Assembly (NCBI GenBank): GCA_018260445.1
Contig: JAGLBE010000017.1
Span: 1-62,196 of the forward strand
DNA from: Psychrobacter sp.
GTDB taxonomy: Bacteria > Pseudomonadota > Gammaproteobacteria > Pseudomonadales > Moraxellaceae
Direction of reading: 5' to 3'
DNA: 62,196 nt
Position 1 is the first letter of the stretch. Each line of letters starts with the position of its first letter. Of the stretch, positions 18,585-27,652 are shown one piece after another. The position numbers and the translations under genes were made by a program. The notes below the pieces were generated by a model. That model was not told the origin of the DNA. It saw only the letters and a list, made by a program, of their open reading frames with translations, and ran no database searches.

Positions 18585-19823
18585 TTATAGCAAGCCCATT
18601 TTATTGGGTAGCACCGCCACCAACTGCTGTAAAGCGGGGTCAAGTTGGGCGACATCACTCGGCATCAGGGTAATATGAGCGATTTTACGCTCTTCTCTCG
18701 TCTCTTTGTGATAGGTATGATAATGCACCCCGTCAATGGCTAGCACATCGGCCACATTAGGATAATCGCCGAGCACATTGACCATAATAGATGGCTGCAC
18801 GTTGTCGGTATCACCAAGAGGCAAGCCCACGATGGCGCGAATGTGATTTTCAAATTGACTGGTGATGGCACCCTCGATACTCCAGTGCCCAGAGTTGTGC
18901 ACCCGGGGCGCAATCTCGTTGGCAAGAATCGTCTCGTTGCCCGCAATATCTTTGCTCACAAATAACTCTAACGCCATGGTGCCAACGTAGTCGAGCTGGG
19001 TCATCAGCGTTTTTATGGCAGACTGCGCCGCCGGCAATAAATGACTGGTTCCAATAGCCGGCGCTTGCGATTTGGCTAAAATACCCTGATGATGATAGTT
19101 TTCAACCAAATCATAGCAGCGTATCGACCCATCCTGAGCGCGAGTAGCAATAATGGACACTTCACGGCTAAAATCAATAAACCCTTCGGCTATCAAGGGT
19201 GCAGGGGCAGGGGTTAACTCGCCGTCGCCGCTCACCGCAGCCCCAAGCGCTGCCCATGCCGCTTCGATATCGGCTGGCGTTTTTAGCACAAATTGCCCTT
19301 TGCCATCATAGCCACCACGGCTGGTTTTGAGCACTAGCGGTAGGCCTAATTCATCACAGGCGGCTTGCAGCTCATGTTGTGAGCCAACGCTTACAAACGG
19401 CACGGTTGCAATGCCCAGCTCATTAAACAGGGTTTTTTCTTTGAGGCGATCTTGCGCTACTTCCAAAGCCTGCGCTGGTGGGTACATACCTTGTTTAACC
19501 CCTTCGCTTGACAATTGCTGCAGCCATTGCACTGTTTTCACCGGGGTGTTTTCAAACTCTAAGGTAAACACATCGGCAGCAGCGGCAAAATCGTCTAACT
19601 GCTGGGTGCTATAGACTTTGCCATATAGGGAGGCCGGGCAGTTTGGCGTATCTTCCAAAAATACACAGCGGTAACCCAGCGGCAAAGCGGCAGCGGCAAG
19701 CATCATCCCCAGTTGCCCACCGCCTAAAATACCGATGGTGCGAATGGTTTGGCTGCTAGGATGGCTGCTAGGATGAGCAGTGGGATAAGTGGGATAAGTG
19801 GCAGTAGTATCGGCTGTGGTCAT
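18585..19823 (-). CDS. purK: N5-carboxyaminoimidazole ribonucleotide synthase
   Basis: PurK makes N5-CAIR from AIR, bicarbonate and ATP in purine synthesis. The ATP-grasp protein opens IGILGGGQLGMMLAAAALPL and has FTLEFENTPVKTVQWL, LKTSRGGYDGKGQFVLKT, EGFIDFSREVSIIATR and EIAPRVHNSGHWSIEGA. At 412 residues it is somewhat longer than usual. Part of the excess is an N-terminal Tyr/Pro/Ser-rich tail (ATYPTYPTAHPSSHPSSQ) encoded by short tandem repeats. purE lies upstream on the same strand beyond a terminator. Confidence 0.96.
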   Translation of the reverse strand: MTTADTTATYPTYPTAHPSSHPSSQTIRTIGILGGGQLGMMLAAAALPLGYRCVFLEDTPNCPASLYGKVYSTQQLDDFAAAADVFTLEFENTPVKTVQWLQQLSSEGVKQGMYPPAQALEVAQDRLKEKTLFNELGIATVPFVSVGSQHELQAACDELGLPLVLKTSRGGYDGKGQFVLKTPADIEAAWAALGAAVSGDGELTPAPAPLIAEGFIDFSREVSIIATRAQDGSIRCYDLVENYHHQGILAKSQAPAIGTSHLLPAAQSAIKTLMTQLDYVGTMALELFVSKDIAGNETILANEIAPRVHNSGHWSIEGAITSQFENHIRAIVGLPLGDTDNVQPSIMVNVLGDYPNVADVLAIDGVHYHTYHKETREERKIAHITLMPSDVAQLDPALQQLVAVLPNKMGLL

Positions 19824-19911
19824 GGCTGGCTCTTGATGGCTTAATAAAATCGAAGTGTAAAATAAAAGGGGAAAGCGGTTGGGGCTAAAACAACAATGGG
19901 GCTAAAACAGT

Positions 19912-19935
19912 AAAAGGTGCCAAAAGCACCTTTTT
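19912..19935 (-). terminator. Intrinsic terminator between purE and purK
   Basis: AAAAGGTGC and GCACCTTTTT pair across a five-base loop. The stem carries A and T runs on either side and so can work in both directions. It lies downstream of purE and upstream of purK, suggesting the two are transcribed separately or with partial read-through. Confidence 0.8.
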
Positions 19936-20046
19936 GTTATAACGTTGGTTATTATCAATGCAGAACGTTTGTTAAAACAGGGCGCATAGCCGGCAATTTG
20001 GTTCGGTGTAAACTTAAGTATAGCAAAGTTGGCTAAGCATTGTAGG

Positions 20047-20607
20047 CTAAGGATTGAGGATACCGGGAGTCGGGCTGGCGAGAATAGTCTTGGTTTGCTG
20101 TTGGCGGAACGTGTTAAGCTGTCCGGCTAGCCCCTCATCTTGCAATGCCAATATTTGCACCGCCAACAGTGCGGCATTATAGGCCCCAGCCGTGCCAATC
20201 GCCAACGTACCCACCGCAATGCCTTTGGGCATTTGTACGATAGACAGCAAACTGTCCCAGCCGCTTAAAGTCGACGACTTAACCGGCACGCCCAATACTG
20301 GCAATGGGGTTTGACTGGCACACATACCGGGCAAATGAGCGGCCCCGCCCGCCCCTGCGATGATAACCTGTAAGCCTTTATCTTTGGCAGATTTGGCGAA
20401 TGCAAACAACTTATCGGGGGTACGATGCGCCGACACCACCTCGCAGCTAAACGCCACCCCAAAATCAACCAGTAGCTGTGCGCTCAAGCGCATGGTGGCC
20501 CAATCCGACTGTGAGCCCATAATAATACCGACTTTAGGCGTGCCTGTTGGCGATTGGATAGGCCCAAGTGTGGCGTCCGACGGTTGCGTGTTGTTGGCAG
20601 TTGCCAT
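20047..20607 (-). CDS. purE: N5-carboxyaminoimidazole ribonucleotide mutase
   Basis: PurE converts N5-CAIR to CAIR, the step after PurK. The signatures are [57 protein letters not shown] and [21 protein letters not shown] take ATG 20607 ([10 protein letters not shown]) as start since AAGGA lies ten bases upstream. The frame extends to 20658 but that part is not family-like. It carries a short N-terminal extension before GIIMGSQ. Confidence 0.95.
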   Translation of the reverse strand: MATANNTQPSDATLGPIQSPTGTPKVGIIMGSQSDWATMRLSAQLLVDFGVAFSCEVVSAHRTPDKLFAFAKSAKDKGLQVIIAGAGGAAHLPGMCASQTPLPVLGVPVKSSTLSGWDSLLSIVQMPKGIAVGTLAIGTAGAYNAALLAVQILALQDEGLAGQLNTFRQQQTKTILASPTPGILNP

Positions 20608-20706
20608 GGCTTGCGTATCCTTACAAAAAAGGCTCATCATACAAAATTTTGTGCGCAATAAAAAGCAGATTTTACAATTGTGTCGTCATTAATGGTTAAA
20701 GGGGTG

Positions 20707-21810
20707 TTAATGGCGAATATACTGCACAAAATTATCTGCCGATAGCGGCAAAGGCTGGTCAGTATCCAATTGATAAGCGGTTAAATAGCCCCTGCCCCCT
20801 GCCGAATAATCGCTGCAAACCACTTGCGGGCTTAGCGGCTTTGGGGTTCCGGTCAGCCAATAGTGGCCAATAAAAATAGGCTTGTTCGTTTTGATGGTAA
20901 AGTCAATGGTCGGCGTGATAGCCGCTGTGGATATTTGCGCCAAATCTGACCGACTCGCGCGCGCAATGTCCACAATAGGTTGGTGATTAAGCGAGTCAAG
21001 CCACCACTTTACCCGCACTCGCCGCCGCTGTGTTCCCTCTTTGTCAGTAAACGTTATGCCCTCAGGTAGTGGTGTCTCTACCCCTTTAAGTACCCGCTCT
21101 AGGGCGTCATACGCTTTGGTGTCTTTTTGACTGGTGGCCTGTAATGCTTCTAAGGTCAGTCGATTGTCCTCGGTGAGCAATGGTTTTAATAATGCCATGT
21201 TATCCACATCCCAACAGGCATGCACAAAGCAGGCGTGCTGCGTCTCTATCCATAATGGCAAGTCATAAAAACGCTCAAGCCAATAGCGATGCAGCTTGGA
21301 GCCAAAGGGTATTTCAGCTAAAAAAGCTTGATGTTGCCGGGTATGCGCCTGATTGTGACGGCGTAAATACGGCAGTTCTTTAGCATGAATCACCTTATCA
21401 ATATCAACATTCATATCAACAATATCAACAATATCAACATCGCTATCTGTATCAAGTTTAAAGTCGATATTAGTAGCATCAGCTGCAAAACCCGCATCCA
21501 CAGTCGCATACGCCAAAGCATTGTATTCATGATTGCCCATCACGCAATCGGCTACCCCAGCATCGAGCATGGCGAATACGATTTGCAAGGTTTCCAGCTC
21601 TTGGTTGCCTCTATCAATCAGGTCGCCAATAAACATGGCGCGTTGTCCAACAGGGGGTTGATAATAATGGCTAGGCTGATAAACGTTACTAGGCTGAGAC
21701 AAAGAGTTATCTGATACATTAAGTGGCGTTAAGGTATAGCCCAGTTTAACCAGTAAGCCCTTAAGTTTATCAGCATGACCATGAATATCGCCAATCACGT
21801 CATATATCAT
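20707..21810 (-). CDS. Metallophosphoesterase (ApaH/PP1-like phosphatase)
   Basis: The calcineurin-like metal motifs are complete: YDVIGDIHGHADKLKGLL, MFIGDLIDRGNQELETL and VMGNHEYNALAYATVDAG, with a later His in FVHACWDVDNM. Relatives hydrolyse dinucleoside polyphosphates or phosphoproteins. The 367-residue protein has an acidic repeat segment (DSDVDIVDIVDMNVDID, about 125-141) encoded by a 9-base tandem repeat near 21400-21440. AAGGATG precedes ATG 21810. The substrate is unknown. Confidence 0.88.
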   Translation of the reverse strand: MIYDVIGDIHGHADKLKGLLVKLGYTLTPLNVSDNSLSQPSNVYQPSHYYQPPVGQRAMFIGDLIDRGNQELETLQIVFAMLDAGVADCVMGNHEYNALAYATVDAGFAADATNIDFKLDTDSDVDIVDIVDMNVDIDKVIHAKELPYLRRHNQAHTRQHQAFLAEIPFGSKLHRYWLERFYDLPLWIETQHACFVHACWDVDNMALLKPLLTEDNRLTLEALQATSQKDTKAYDALERVLKGVETPLPEGITFTDKEGTQRRRVRVKWWLDSLNHQPIVDIARASRSDLAQISTAAITPTIDFTIKTNKPIFIGHYWLTGTPKPLSPQVVCSDYSAGGRGYLTAYQLDTDQPLPLSADNFVQYIRH

Positions 21811-21958
21811 AGTACATCCTTCTTTTCTTATTGCTGCAATATCATAATGTCATGACAGTGTATTATAGTGTGCATACTGTAGATATTATAGTGTGCTTAT
21901 CGTAGAGTATATCTCTAGAGTATATCTCGAACCACCTATCCGTAAACAGGCTAATGAT

Positions 21959-23203
21959 ATGTCGCATTTGTTGTTACTCGTTTTAATAGGGCTGTTGATT
22001 ACTGTGGTCGTTGTGGGTCTTTTCAGCCTGTTGTTTCTACGCTTTGCCCCCACGTTTGGCGGCAAACCCGATGCGCAAACCCAAAGCCGTATACAAGCCT
22101 CTGCCAACTTTGATGGCAAAACCTTTACCAATCTCACAAAAACGTACGCCAGTACTGTCGACTTATCGCTGTTTACAGAAGGCGATAGCCAAAAACAGGG
22201 TAATTTTTTGTGGCAATTTATCTTCCCACCAAAAGATAAAAACCCCGTCAAGCCTATTGTCACCCAGCCGTTACAGCTTATTGCCGCCAATGCGCACCAC
22301 GACGCTACAACCACGCTAAAAAATGGCGAATTTGTGTGGCTTGGGCATTCCACCGTATTGTTTCGGACGGCAGATACCACCATTTTGACCGATCCGGTGT
22401 TTCATCGTGCGACCCCGTTGTCTATCGGGGTAAAACCGTTTGCCATGACCCACACCCCAAGCGCCAATGATATGCCGTTTGTGGATGCGGTATTGATTTC
22501 GCACGACCATTATGACCATTTAGATTACAAAGCCATCAAACAGCTGCGCCATAAAGTGGGGCATTTTTATGTGCCTTTGGGGGTTAAAGCGCACCTGATG
22601 CGCTGGGGCGTGCCAGCGGCAAAGATTAGCGAATTTGATTGGTATGAGAGTGCCATTATTGGCAAGGATAAAGACCACATAAATAACAGTACGGGGGTTG
22701 AAGAGAATAAGGCTGATATCACTGACGGCGTTAAAGTCACGTTTACACCCACCCGGCATTTTAGCGGTCGGCGTATCCAAGGGCATCGAGAAACCTTATG
22801 GGGCAGTTGGGTGGTGCAATCCCCTGATTTGAGTGTGTATTTTAGTGGCGATGGTGGTTATTCGCCTGAGTTTGCCAATATTGGCAAGCGTTTTGGCGGT
22901 TTTAATATTGCCTTTATTGAAGATGGCGCTTATAACGAGCGCTGGCGCGATGTGCATATGTTGCCCGAAGAGTCGGCGCAAGCTGGCATTGACGTGGGTG
23001 CAAAGGTGGTATTGCCCATTCATTGGGGTAAGTTTGATTTATCGACTCACCACTGGCGGGAGCCGGTGCGCCGTATCAAGGCAGCCTTTGATGGCTATAA
23101 TGCGGGCAAGGCTGAACACGAACAAATAGCGGTGGCCACCCCCCGCATCGGCGAGGTGTTTAGTTTGCAAGACTTGCCTACGTCACCGTGGTGGGAAGAG
23201 TAG
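21959..23203 (+). CDS. MBL-fold metal-dependent hydrolase (UlaG/NAPE-PLD-like)
   Basis: After an N-terminal membrane anchor (HLLLLVLIGLLITVVVVGL) comes a metallo-beta-lactamase domain with VWLGHSTVLFRTADTTILTD, the zinc motif SHDHYDHLD, TPTRHFSGR, YFSGDGGYSPEFANIG and PIHWGKFDLSTH. This is the UlaG/NAPE-PLD-like branch; related anchored enzymes are called outer-membrane or phospholipase-like but few are tested. ATG 21959 is chosen because the hydrophobic anchor begins there; an upstream frame to 21893 has no clear ribosome site. Confidence 0.9.
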   Translation: MSHLLLLVLIGLLITVVVVGLFSLLFLRFAPTFGGKPDAQTQSRIQASANFDGKTFTNLTKTYASTVDLSLFTEGDSQKQGNFLWQFIFPPKDKNPVKPIVTQPLQLIAANAHHDATTTLKNGEFVWLGHSTVLFRTADTTILTDPVFHRATPLSIGVKPFAMTHTPSANDMPFVDAVLISHDHYDHLDYKAIKQLRHKVGHFYVPLGVKAHLMRWGVPAAKISEFDWYESAIIGKDKDHINNSTGVEENKADITDGVKVTFTPTRHFSGRRIQGHRETLWGSWVVQSPDLSVYFSGDGGYSPEFANIGKRFGGFNIAFIEDGAYNERWRDVHMLPEESAQAGIDVGAKVVLPIHWGKFDLSTHHWREPVRRIKAAFDGYNAGKAEHEQIAVATPRIGEVFSLQDLPTSPWWEE

Positions 23204-23381
23204 CGGTAGTAAAAATAGCAATGGCATAAGCAGCACAATGACCCGGTTATCTAAATAGGCCAAACGGGCTAAATAGGCTAAACAATCCACTACAGAATGA
23301 AGGCGATAACCCGTGCTACTATAGGCTATGAGTTTTTAAACAATTATTAGCGATACCGTTAGCAGTTATTAGGATAGGCGT

Positions 23382-23936
23382 ATGGATTGGTCAAAGTGGT
23401 TTTTGATAGATTGGCAGGTTGCTTTAGCGGTGATAATGTCGGCAACGGCTGTGTATGTTGCGCTCATTGTGTATACCAAACTGATGGGGTTACGCAGTTT
23501 TGCCAAACTGTCGAGCTACGATTTTGCCATGACGGTGGCGATGGGCAGCATTTTAGCCTCGACGGTGCTGTCAAAATCGCCCGCCTTACTCAAGGGGTTA
23601 TTGGCGATTGCGATTTTGTTTGTATTACAAGGCAGTATCTCGGTATTGCGGCGCAAATCGTCTGCTTTTAGAAAGCTAGTCGACAATCAGCCCATCGTGT
23701 TAATGGCGCATGGCGAGTTTTTTTGGGACAACATCAAAGAGGCCAAAATGTCAAAAAGTGACTTGGCAGAGGTGCTACGCAAAAATGGCATTAAGGCCAA
23801 GTCCGAAGTGTTTGCCATGGTGATGGAAACCACGGGCGATATGAGCGTGATAAAAACCAGTGATACGCCAGCCAATGCAGAGATATTTGAAGATATTCGC
23901 GATTATGACTATATTGTTAATCATAAGGATTGTTAA
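23382..23936 (+). CDS. DUF421 (YetF/YcaP-like) membrane protein
   Basis: A 184-residue protein with three N-terminal membrane helices and a small cytoplasmic domain. The family block KLMGLRSFAKLSSYDFAMTV is followed by GSILASTVLSKSPALLKG and the soluble part ending LRKNGIKAKSEVFAMVMETT. In Bacillus, YetF-type proteins affect spore and envelope traits; the biochemical role is open. Start ATG 23382 follows AGGATAGG. Confidence 0.9.
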   Translation: MDWSKWFLIDWQVALAVIMSATAVYVALIVYTKLMGLRSFAKLSSYDFAMTVAMGSILASTVLSKSPALLKGLLAIAILFVLQGSISVLRRKSSAFRKLVDNQPIVLMAHGEFFWDNIKEAKMSKSDLAEVLRKNGIKAKSEVFAMVMETTGDMSVIKTSDTPANAEIFEDIRDYDYIVNHKDC

Positions 23937-24036
23937 TCATCAGGCGTTTAATTCGTCTTCCGCTAAATAATCCCTCCGTTGCCATCAAAGTCGCCACGAC
24001 AGCTTTGCAATCGTACTTTGGGTCAGTTCCGTCAAG

Positions 24037-24090
24037 CATCATCAACCTTACCAACAATCATCAACCTTACCAACAATCAACCTTGCCAAT
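24037..24090. repeat. 19-bp tandem repeat upstream of the FUSC gene
   Basis: CATCAACCTTACCAACAAT occurs twice in succession with a further degenerate partial copy. It lies 20-70 bases before the proposed GTG start of the FUSC gene. Confidence 0.75.
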
Positions 24091-24110
24091 AACCAACAGC
24101 GATATTACGT

Positions 24111-25439
24111 GTGTCATTACCGTCTTTAAAACAACGTTTAACCGCTCCTTTTATAGAGCCTTATGCCCGCTATCAAAACGCCGATGTGCTGCATGCGCTG
24201 CGTATTGGTTTGGCGGTGGTAGCAGCACTGATGGCCAACCGGGTGACCGGTATTCCGCATGGCGAATGGACGACCATCACCGTGTTTATTATTTTAGGTT
24301 TGTTGCAATACCAAGGGGCGATTTATACCAAAGCCAAGGAGCGGCTGGTGGGCACGGTGCTGGGCATTGTTATTGGCATAGGGTTATTATGGTTACATTA
24401 CAATTTGCTGGGCATTATTTGGCTGTATTATTTGCTGATTGGGCTGGTCAGCGCCGTCATTGGCTATTATGCCATCCGCCAGCTTGGCTATATTGGTATG
24501 CTAACGGGCATCACCATGTGCATGATTATTTCGAGCGACAGTAGCTTGGGCGAAGATGGGCTATATCGGGCCTTAAATGTGCTTATTGGTACCTTAATAT
24601 CGGTGCTGGCCACGGTTATTTTACCGCTTAAAACCACCTTAATGTGGCGTTTTTTATTGGCCAATAATCTTGAGGCCTGTGCCCAAGTTTATGATGGGGT
24701 GGGGCTACACGTTCAGGAGCCTAGCCAATCCCAGTCTGCAATGGCGTCGATGCAGGCGCTTGCGCCAACGATGAAAGCGGCGACGATTGAACAAAAGATC
24801 GATGCGCTACCAGCTGCTCGCCCAAATCGTGATGTGTGGGTCGATTTAGGGGCTACCACCATTACGTCACTTGGCGAGCTGAGCGATACCGATCTTGGCA
24901 GTTTAATTAACGATGATATGGTGCAGCGGCTTAAAAAAATAAACCAGCGGCTGCTAAAAGTACGCGCCCATATTGCAGCCACCGCCAACGAGACGGGTAT
25001 CAGTAAACAAACGCTAGACCAAATTCAGCGCACCCATCGCAACATTATCAGCACCGTTGATTTGCTGTTAAGTGCAGCACCCGAGCTGACCCAGCGCCCT
25101 ATTGATGCCGATAATCGAGTTTTATTGGCGCACTATCATCAGGAGCTGACCCAAGCCATGCGTCATATGGCCGCTGTGCTAAAAAGCCCTAGCGATGAGG
25201 TGTTCCGGCCACTGACTCGTATTCAAGTGTCCGACTATCCAAGTATTGAGCAATTGGACTTTGAGTGGCAGGGCTATTTTTGGTTAACCCAAACGTTGCA
25301 AGCGCAATTGCAAAGCCTAAGTGACTTGTTGCGCCAAAACAAACAAAGCTGGTTTGCCGCCTCTGGTATTCGCTATCAGCGTAAAGAGCAACGCCGTATG
25401 GATACGCATGGCGGCGATGCAAGCGATTTGGATATCTAA
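24111..25439 (+). CDS. FUSC-family membrane transporter
   Basis: About six N-terminal membrane helices (ALRIGLAVVAALMANRVTG, WTTITVFIILGLLQYQGAIY, LVGTVLGIVIGIGLL) precede a long helical cytoplasmic domain. This is the FUSC (fusaric acid resistance/aromatic acid exporter, AaeB/YccS-like) layout. Members export aromatic acids or are uncharacterised. The start is a GTG at 24111 without a strong ribosome site, so the true N-terminus is uncertain by a few codons. Confidence 0.87.
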   Translation: MSLPSLKQRLTAPFIEPYARYQNADVLHALRIGLAVVAALMANRVTGIPHGEWTTITVFIILGLLQYQGAIYTKAKERLVGTVLGIVIGIGLLWLHYNLLGIIWLYYLLIGLVSAVIGYYAIRQLGYIGMLTGITMCMIISSDSSLGEDGLYRALNVLIGTLISVLATVILPLKTTLMWRFLLANNLEACAQVYDGVGLHVQEPSQSQSAMASMQALAPTMKAATIEQKIDALPAARPNRDVWVDLGATTITSLGELSDTDLGSLINDDMVQRLKKINQRLLKVRAHIAATANETGISKQTLDQIQRTHRNIISTVDLLLSAAPELTQRPIDADNRVLLAHYHQELTQAMRHMAAVLKSPSDEVFRPLTRIQVSDYPSIEQLDFEWQGYFWLTQTLQAQLQSLSDLLRQNKQSWFAASGIRYQRKEQRRMDTHGGDASDLDI

Positions 25440-25489
25440 TATCTAATATATGACATCTAATATATGACATCTAATATATGACATCTAAT
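25434..25489. repeat. 14-bp tandem repeat, 3 copies plus partials
   Basis: ATCTAATATATGAC is repeated perfectly three times from 25441 to 25482, with partial units on each side. It begins at the stop codon of the FUSC gene. Confidence 0.9.
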
Positions 25490-25599
25490 TGTTTATAGCT
25501 CATAACTTGTCTTGCAAAGGCGTTTATCAGCATAACCTGTCTAGATACACCCTATTGTACCACAAGGCCTGCTCGGCCAAAAATGGGAGTCACGCCATC

Positions 25600-26319
25600 A
25601 TGCCTACGACCTATTTTGTCAACAAGCAACAAAGAATCAATGACTTTGTGACCCGTGCCAATCCGTTATTGGGTGACAATCCTTTATATTATCCCGGTCA
25701 TTTTATTACCGGTCAGATTGAAAACCCTGATATTTTGTTTATTAGTATCAACCCCGGGCATAGCAACCGTGAGGACTGGGAGGATGTCGCCAAACGGCGT
25801 GCGCAAACCCAAGTGACTGATTTTGCGCCATTGCCGATTAAATATAGTGCCGATGCCGAACGCGGCAGCCGTTATGCCAATCGTATCCTTGACATTGTTT
25901 GCGGTGGCGGCGATGGTGGTCGCGAGCGGCTAGCACGCTGCGCCGAAACCAATTTTGTGTCCTACTTTGCGGCGCCTAAAGAGGCGGTATTGCAGCAGCA
26001 GCTCGCAACCTTGCCTGCGGCCCTGCAAAGCGAGCATGAACAGTTGACTCGATTGGACATTGACGAGATTGAGCCCAAGCATATTTTGTGCATTGGTTGG
26101 CGCGCCTTTGAGCGATTTTTAGCCCAGTATGGCGAGGGCAGTGAAATTGTGCTGCATAAATTGCCACTTATCGGCACCATGGAGGATTATTACGCCCATA
26201 CCCAAATAGCGGGCGTCCAGGTACACGGCGTGCGCCATTTATGCACCAAGCTGAGTTTGGATATGAAAGCTAATTTAGCGGCGATTTTTGCAAAGATATG
26301 GGCAGATATTGAGCGTTGA
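25600..26319 (+). CDS. Uracil-DNA glycosylase-like protein, uncharacterised
   Basis: A 239-residue protein beginning PTTYFVNKQQRINDFVTRAN. PDILFISINPGHSNRED resembles the first conserved block of the uracil-DNA glycosylase superfamily (small-residue NPG loop), and IEPKHILCIGWRAFERFL and GVRHLCTKLS fit its later strands. I do not see a decisive catalytic signature, so UDG-like is a fold-level guess. GGGAG lies ten bases before ATG 25600; the longer frame to 25489 runs through non-coding-looking sequence. Confidence 0.7.
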   Translation: MPTTYFVNKQQRINDFVTRANPLLGDNPLYYPGHFITGQIENPDILFISINPGHSNREDWEDVAKRRAQTQVTDFAPLPIKYSADAERGSRYANRILDIVCGGGDGGRERLARCAETNFVSYFAAPKEAVLQQQLATLPAALQSEHEQLTRLDIDEIEPKHILCIGWRAFERFLAQYGEGSEIVLHKLPLIGTMEDYYAHTQIAGVQVHGVRHLCTKLSLDMKANLAAIFAKIWADIER

Positions 26320-26500
26320 GTGCGGTTGATTTAGCAGGCAAGTAACCCGATATAGGACAATAGCTACACAATTAATATGGCAAGTTAAGATTTGTTGAAT
26401 AATAACGTTTGCGGGCGTATTGCGTATTCGTTAAGCTTGCAGCGGCAAGATCAAACCGCCTATATGCTGACGATTGCTATTAGTCAGGAGTCAACTTTAT

Positions 26501-27070
26501 ATGAACAACAACACAGCGCCACAACCAGCCGTCACCCCCCGTCATCCCGACAGTCGCTTACAGTCCGATTGGTTGTTTTTGTACGAAAAACTACCGCCGA
26601 ATTTGTGGTATGCATCCGATTACGCCTATAAAACATCCGGCTGGCTAAACGTGCACACCAATATCCGTAAGCGGCAACGGATTATGCGCGAGCTCAGCGA
26701 AGAGTATCAAATGGGCGCCTTAAACTGGGACAATTATCGCTCGCAAATTTTGCAGCGTATCGGTATGCATGTGATGAAGCTGCATCAACATCATAGCGTG
26801 GAGGATAAAGGCTTTTTCCCCGAATTTGTCAGCTCCTATCCGCAGCTAAAGCGAGGCTTTGAGATACTAGAGCGTGACCATGTCAAACTTGATGCCTTGC
26901 TAGACGATATGCTTATCATCAATGATGAGATTGCCAAAGCAGACAAGGAAGATAAAGCCCTTGCCGAGCGTCTGTATAAAAATTTGCTGGCAGGCAGCGA
27001 TTTTTTATCACAGCATCTAACCGATGAAGAGGATTTGGTGATTCCAATTTTGGGGCTGCGCAATAGTTAG
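26501..27070 (+). CDS. Hemerythrin-like HHE domain protein
   Basis: The 189-residue protein has an HHE-type metal-binding helical bundle: IGMHVMKLHQHHSVEDKGFF with several His from position 90, ILERDHVKLDALLDDMLI, and SDFLSQHLTDEEDLVIPILG at the end. Such proteins bind di-iron and sense or store oxygen or NO. CAGGAG is ten bases upstream of ATG 26501 (MNNNTAPQPA), preferred over an earlier start. Confidence 0.87.
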   Translation: MNNNTAPQPAVTPRHPDSRLQSDWLFLYEKLPPNLWYASDYAYKTSGWLNVHTNIRKRQRIMRELSEEYQMGALNWDNYRSQILQRIGMHVMKLHQHHSVEDKGFFPEFVSSYPQLKRGFEILERDHVKLDALLDDMLIINDEIAKADKEDKALAERLYKNLLAGSDFLSQHLTDEEDLVIPILGLRNS

Positions 27071-27380
27071 GCGTTAGGTTTTATACCAAATTTACTTATA
27101 AAGTGCAGCCCGCTTAGGGTATAAGCTGCCCCATTTGCGCCGCTTGTGACTTCTTCACATACATAGCCTTGAGACGAATGAATCGCAATGTTTTCCGTTT
27201 GGATTTAAGGCGGCATTAATGACCAGTCGTAAGATAGATGACATACCTTAATCGCTTAGCCGTACAATCTTTCACGAGCTTGCTTTACGCCTGTAAGGCA
27301 AGTGTTTGCTAAGGTTTATCCGGCATGTCACTATTTGTTTTGTTGCAAAGCTTAACTGCTTGTATCCTACATACCACAAT
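27071..27380. other. Intergenic sequence after the hemerythrin-like gene
   Basis: I see no gene, RNA or clear terminator in this 310-base part of the gap that ends at 27652. Confidence 0.4.
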
Positions 27381-27463
27381 AAAAAACACCTTAGCAATGA
27401 ACTGAACCGCAAAGGTTGGACACAACTTATGGGGTTCAGTTCACAAGCGCTTGGGTGTTTTTT
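27381..27463. terminator. Intrinsic terminator interrupted by a mini-transposon
   Basis: AAAAAACACC at 27381-27390 pairs with GGTGTTTTTT at 27454-27463. Removing the 46-base element at 27398-27443 and one CAA restores a compact hairpin of ten base pairs with a 14-base loop. Both strands end in a T-run, so it could be bidirectional. Confidence 0.65.
27398..27443. mobile_element. 46-bp IS3-type end-to-end remnant
   Basis: TGAACTGAACC at the left and GGTTCAGTTCA at the right form perfect 11-base terminal inverted repeats. Read inward, the ends (TGAACTGAACCGCAAAGGTT and TGAACTGAACCCCATAAGTT) look like IS3-family termini. They meet with nothing between them. CAA flanks the unit on both sides (27395-27397 and 27444-27446), matching a 3-base target duplication. 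It is an internally deleted IS or a very small MITE. Confidence 0.7.
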
Positions 27464-27652
27464 ATATAGGGTGTTTGTGGACATGGTGAGTTTGAGTACG
27501 GGACAACATAGTTATCGTGCCCCTAATTACCAATGTTTATCGCTTGCGCTTACTGGGTTTTGTTTTTTAACACCATTTTAAGTCACTTTGCTGCCTTGTT
27601 TTTTTAGAGTTGGCATTTAGTTTGCAATCACTAATCAGGCTGATGCCTAGAC

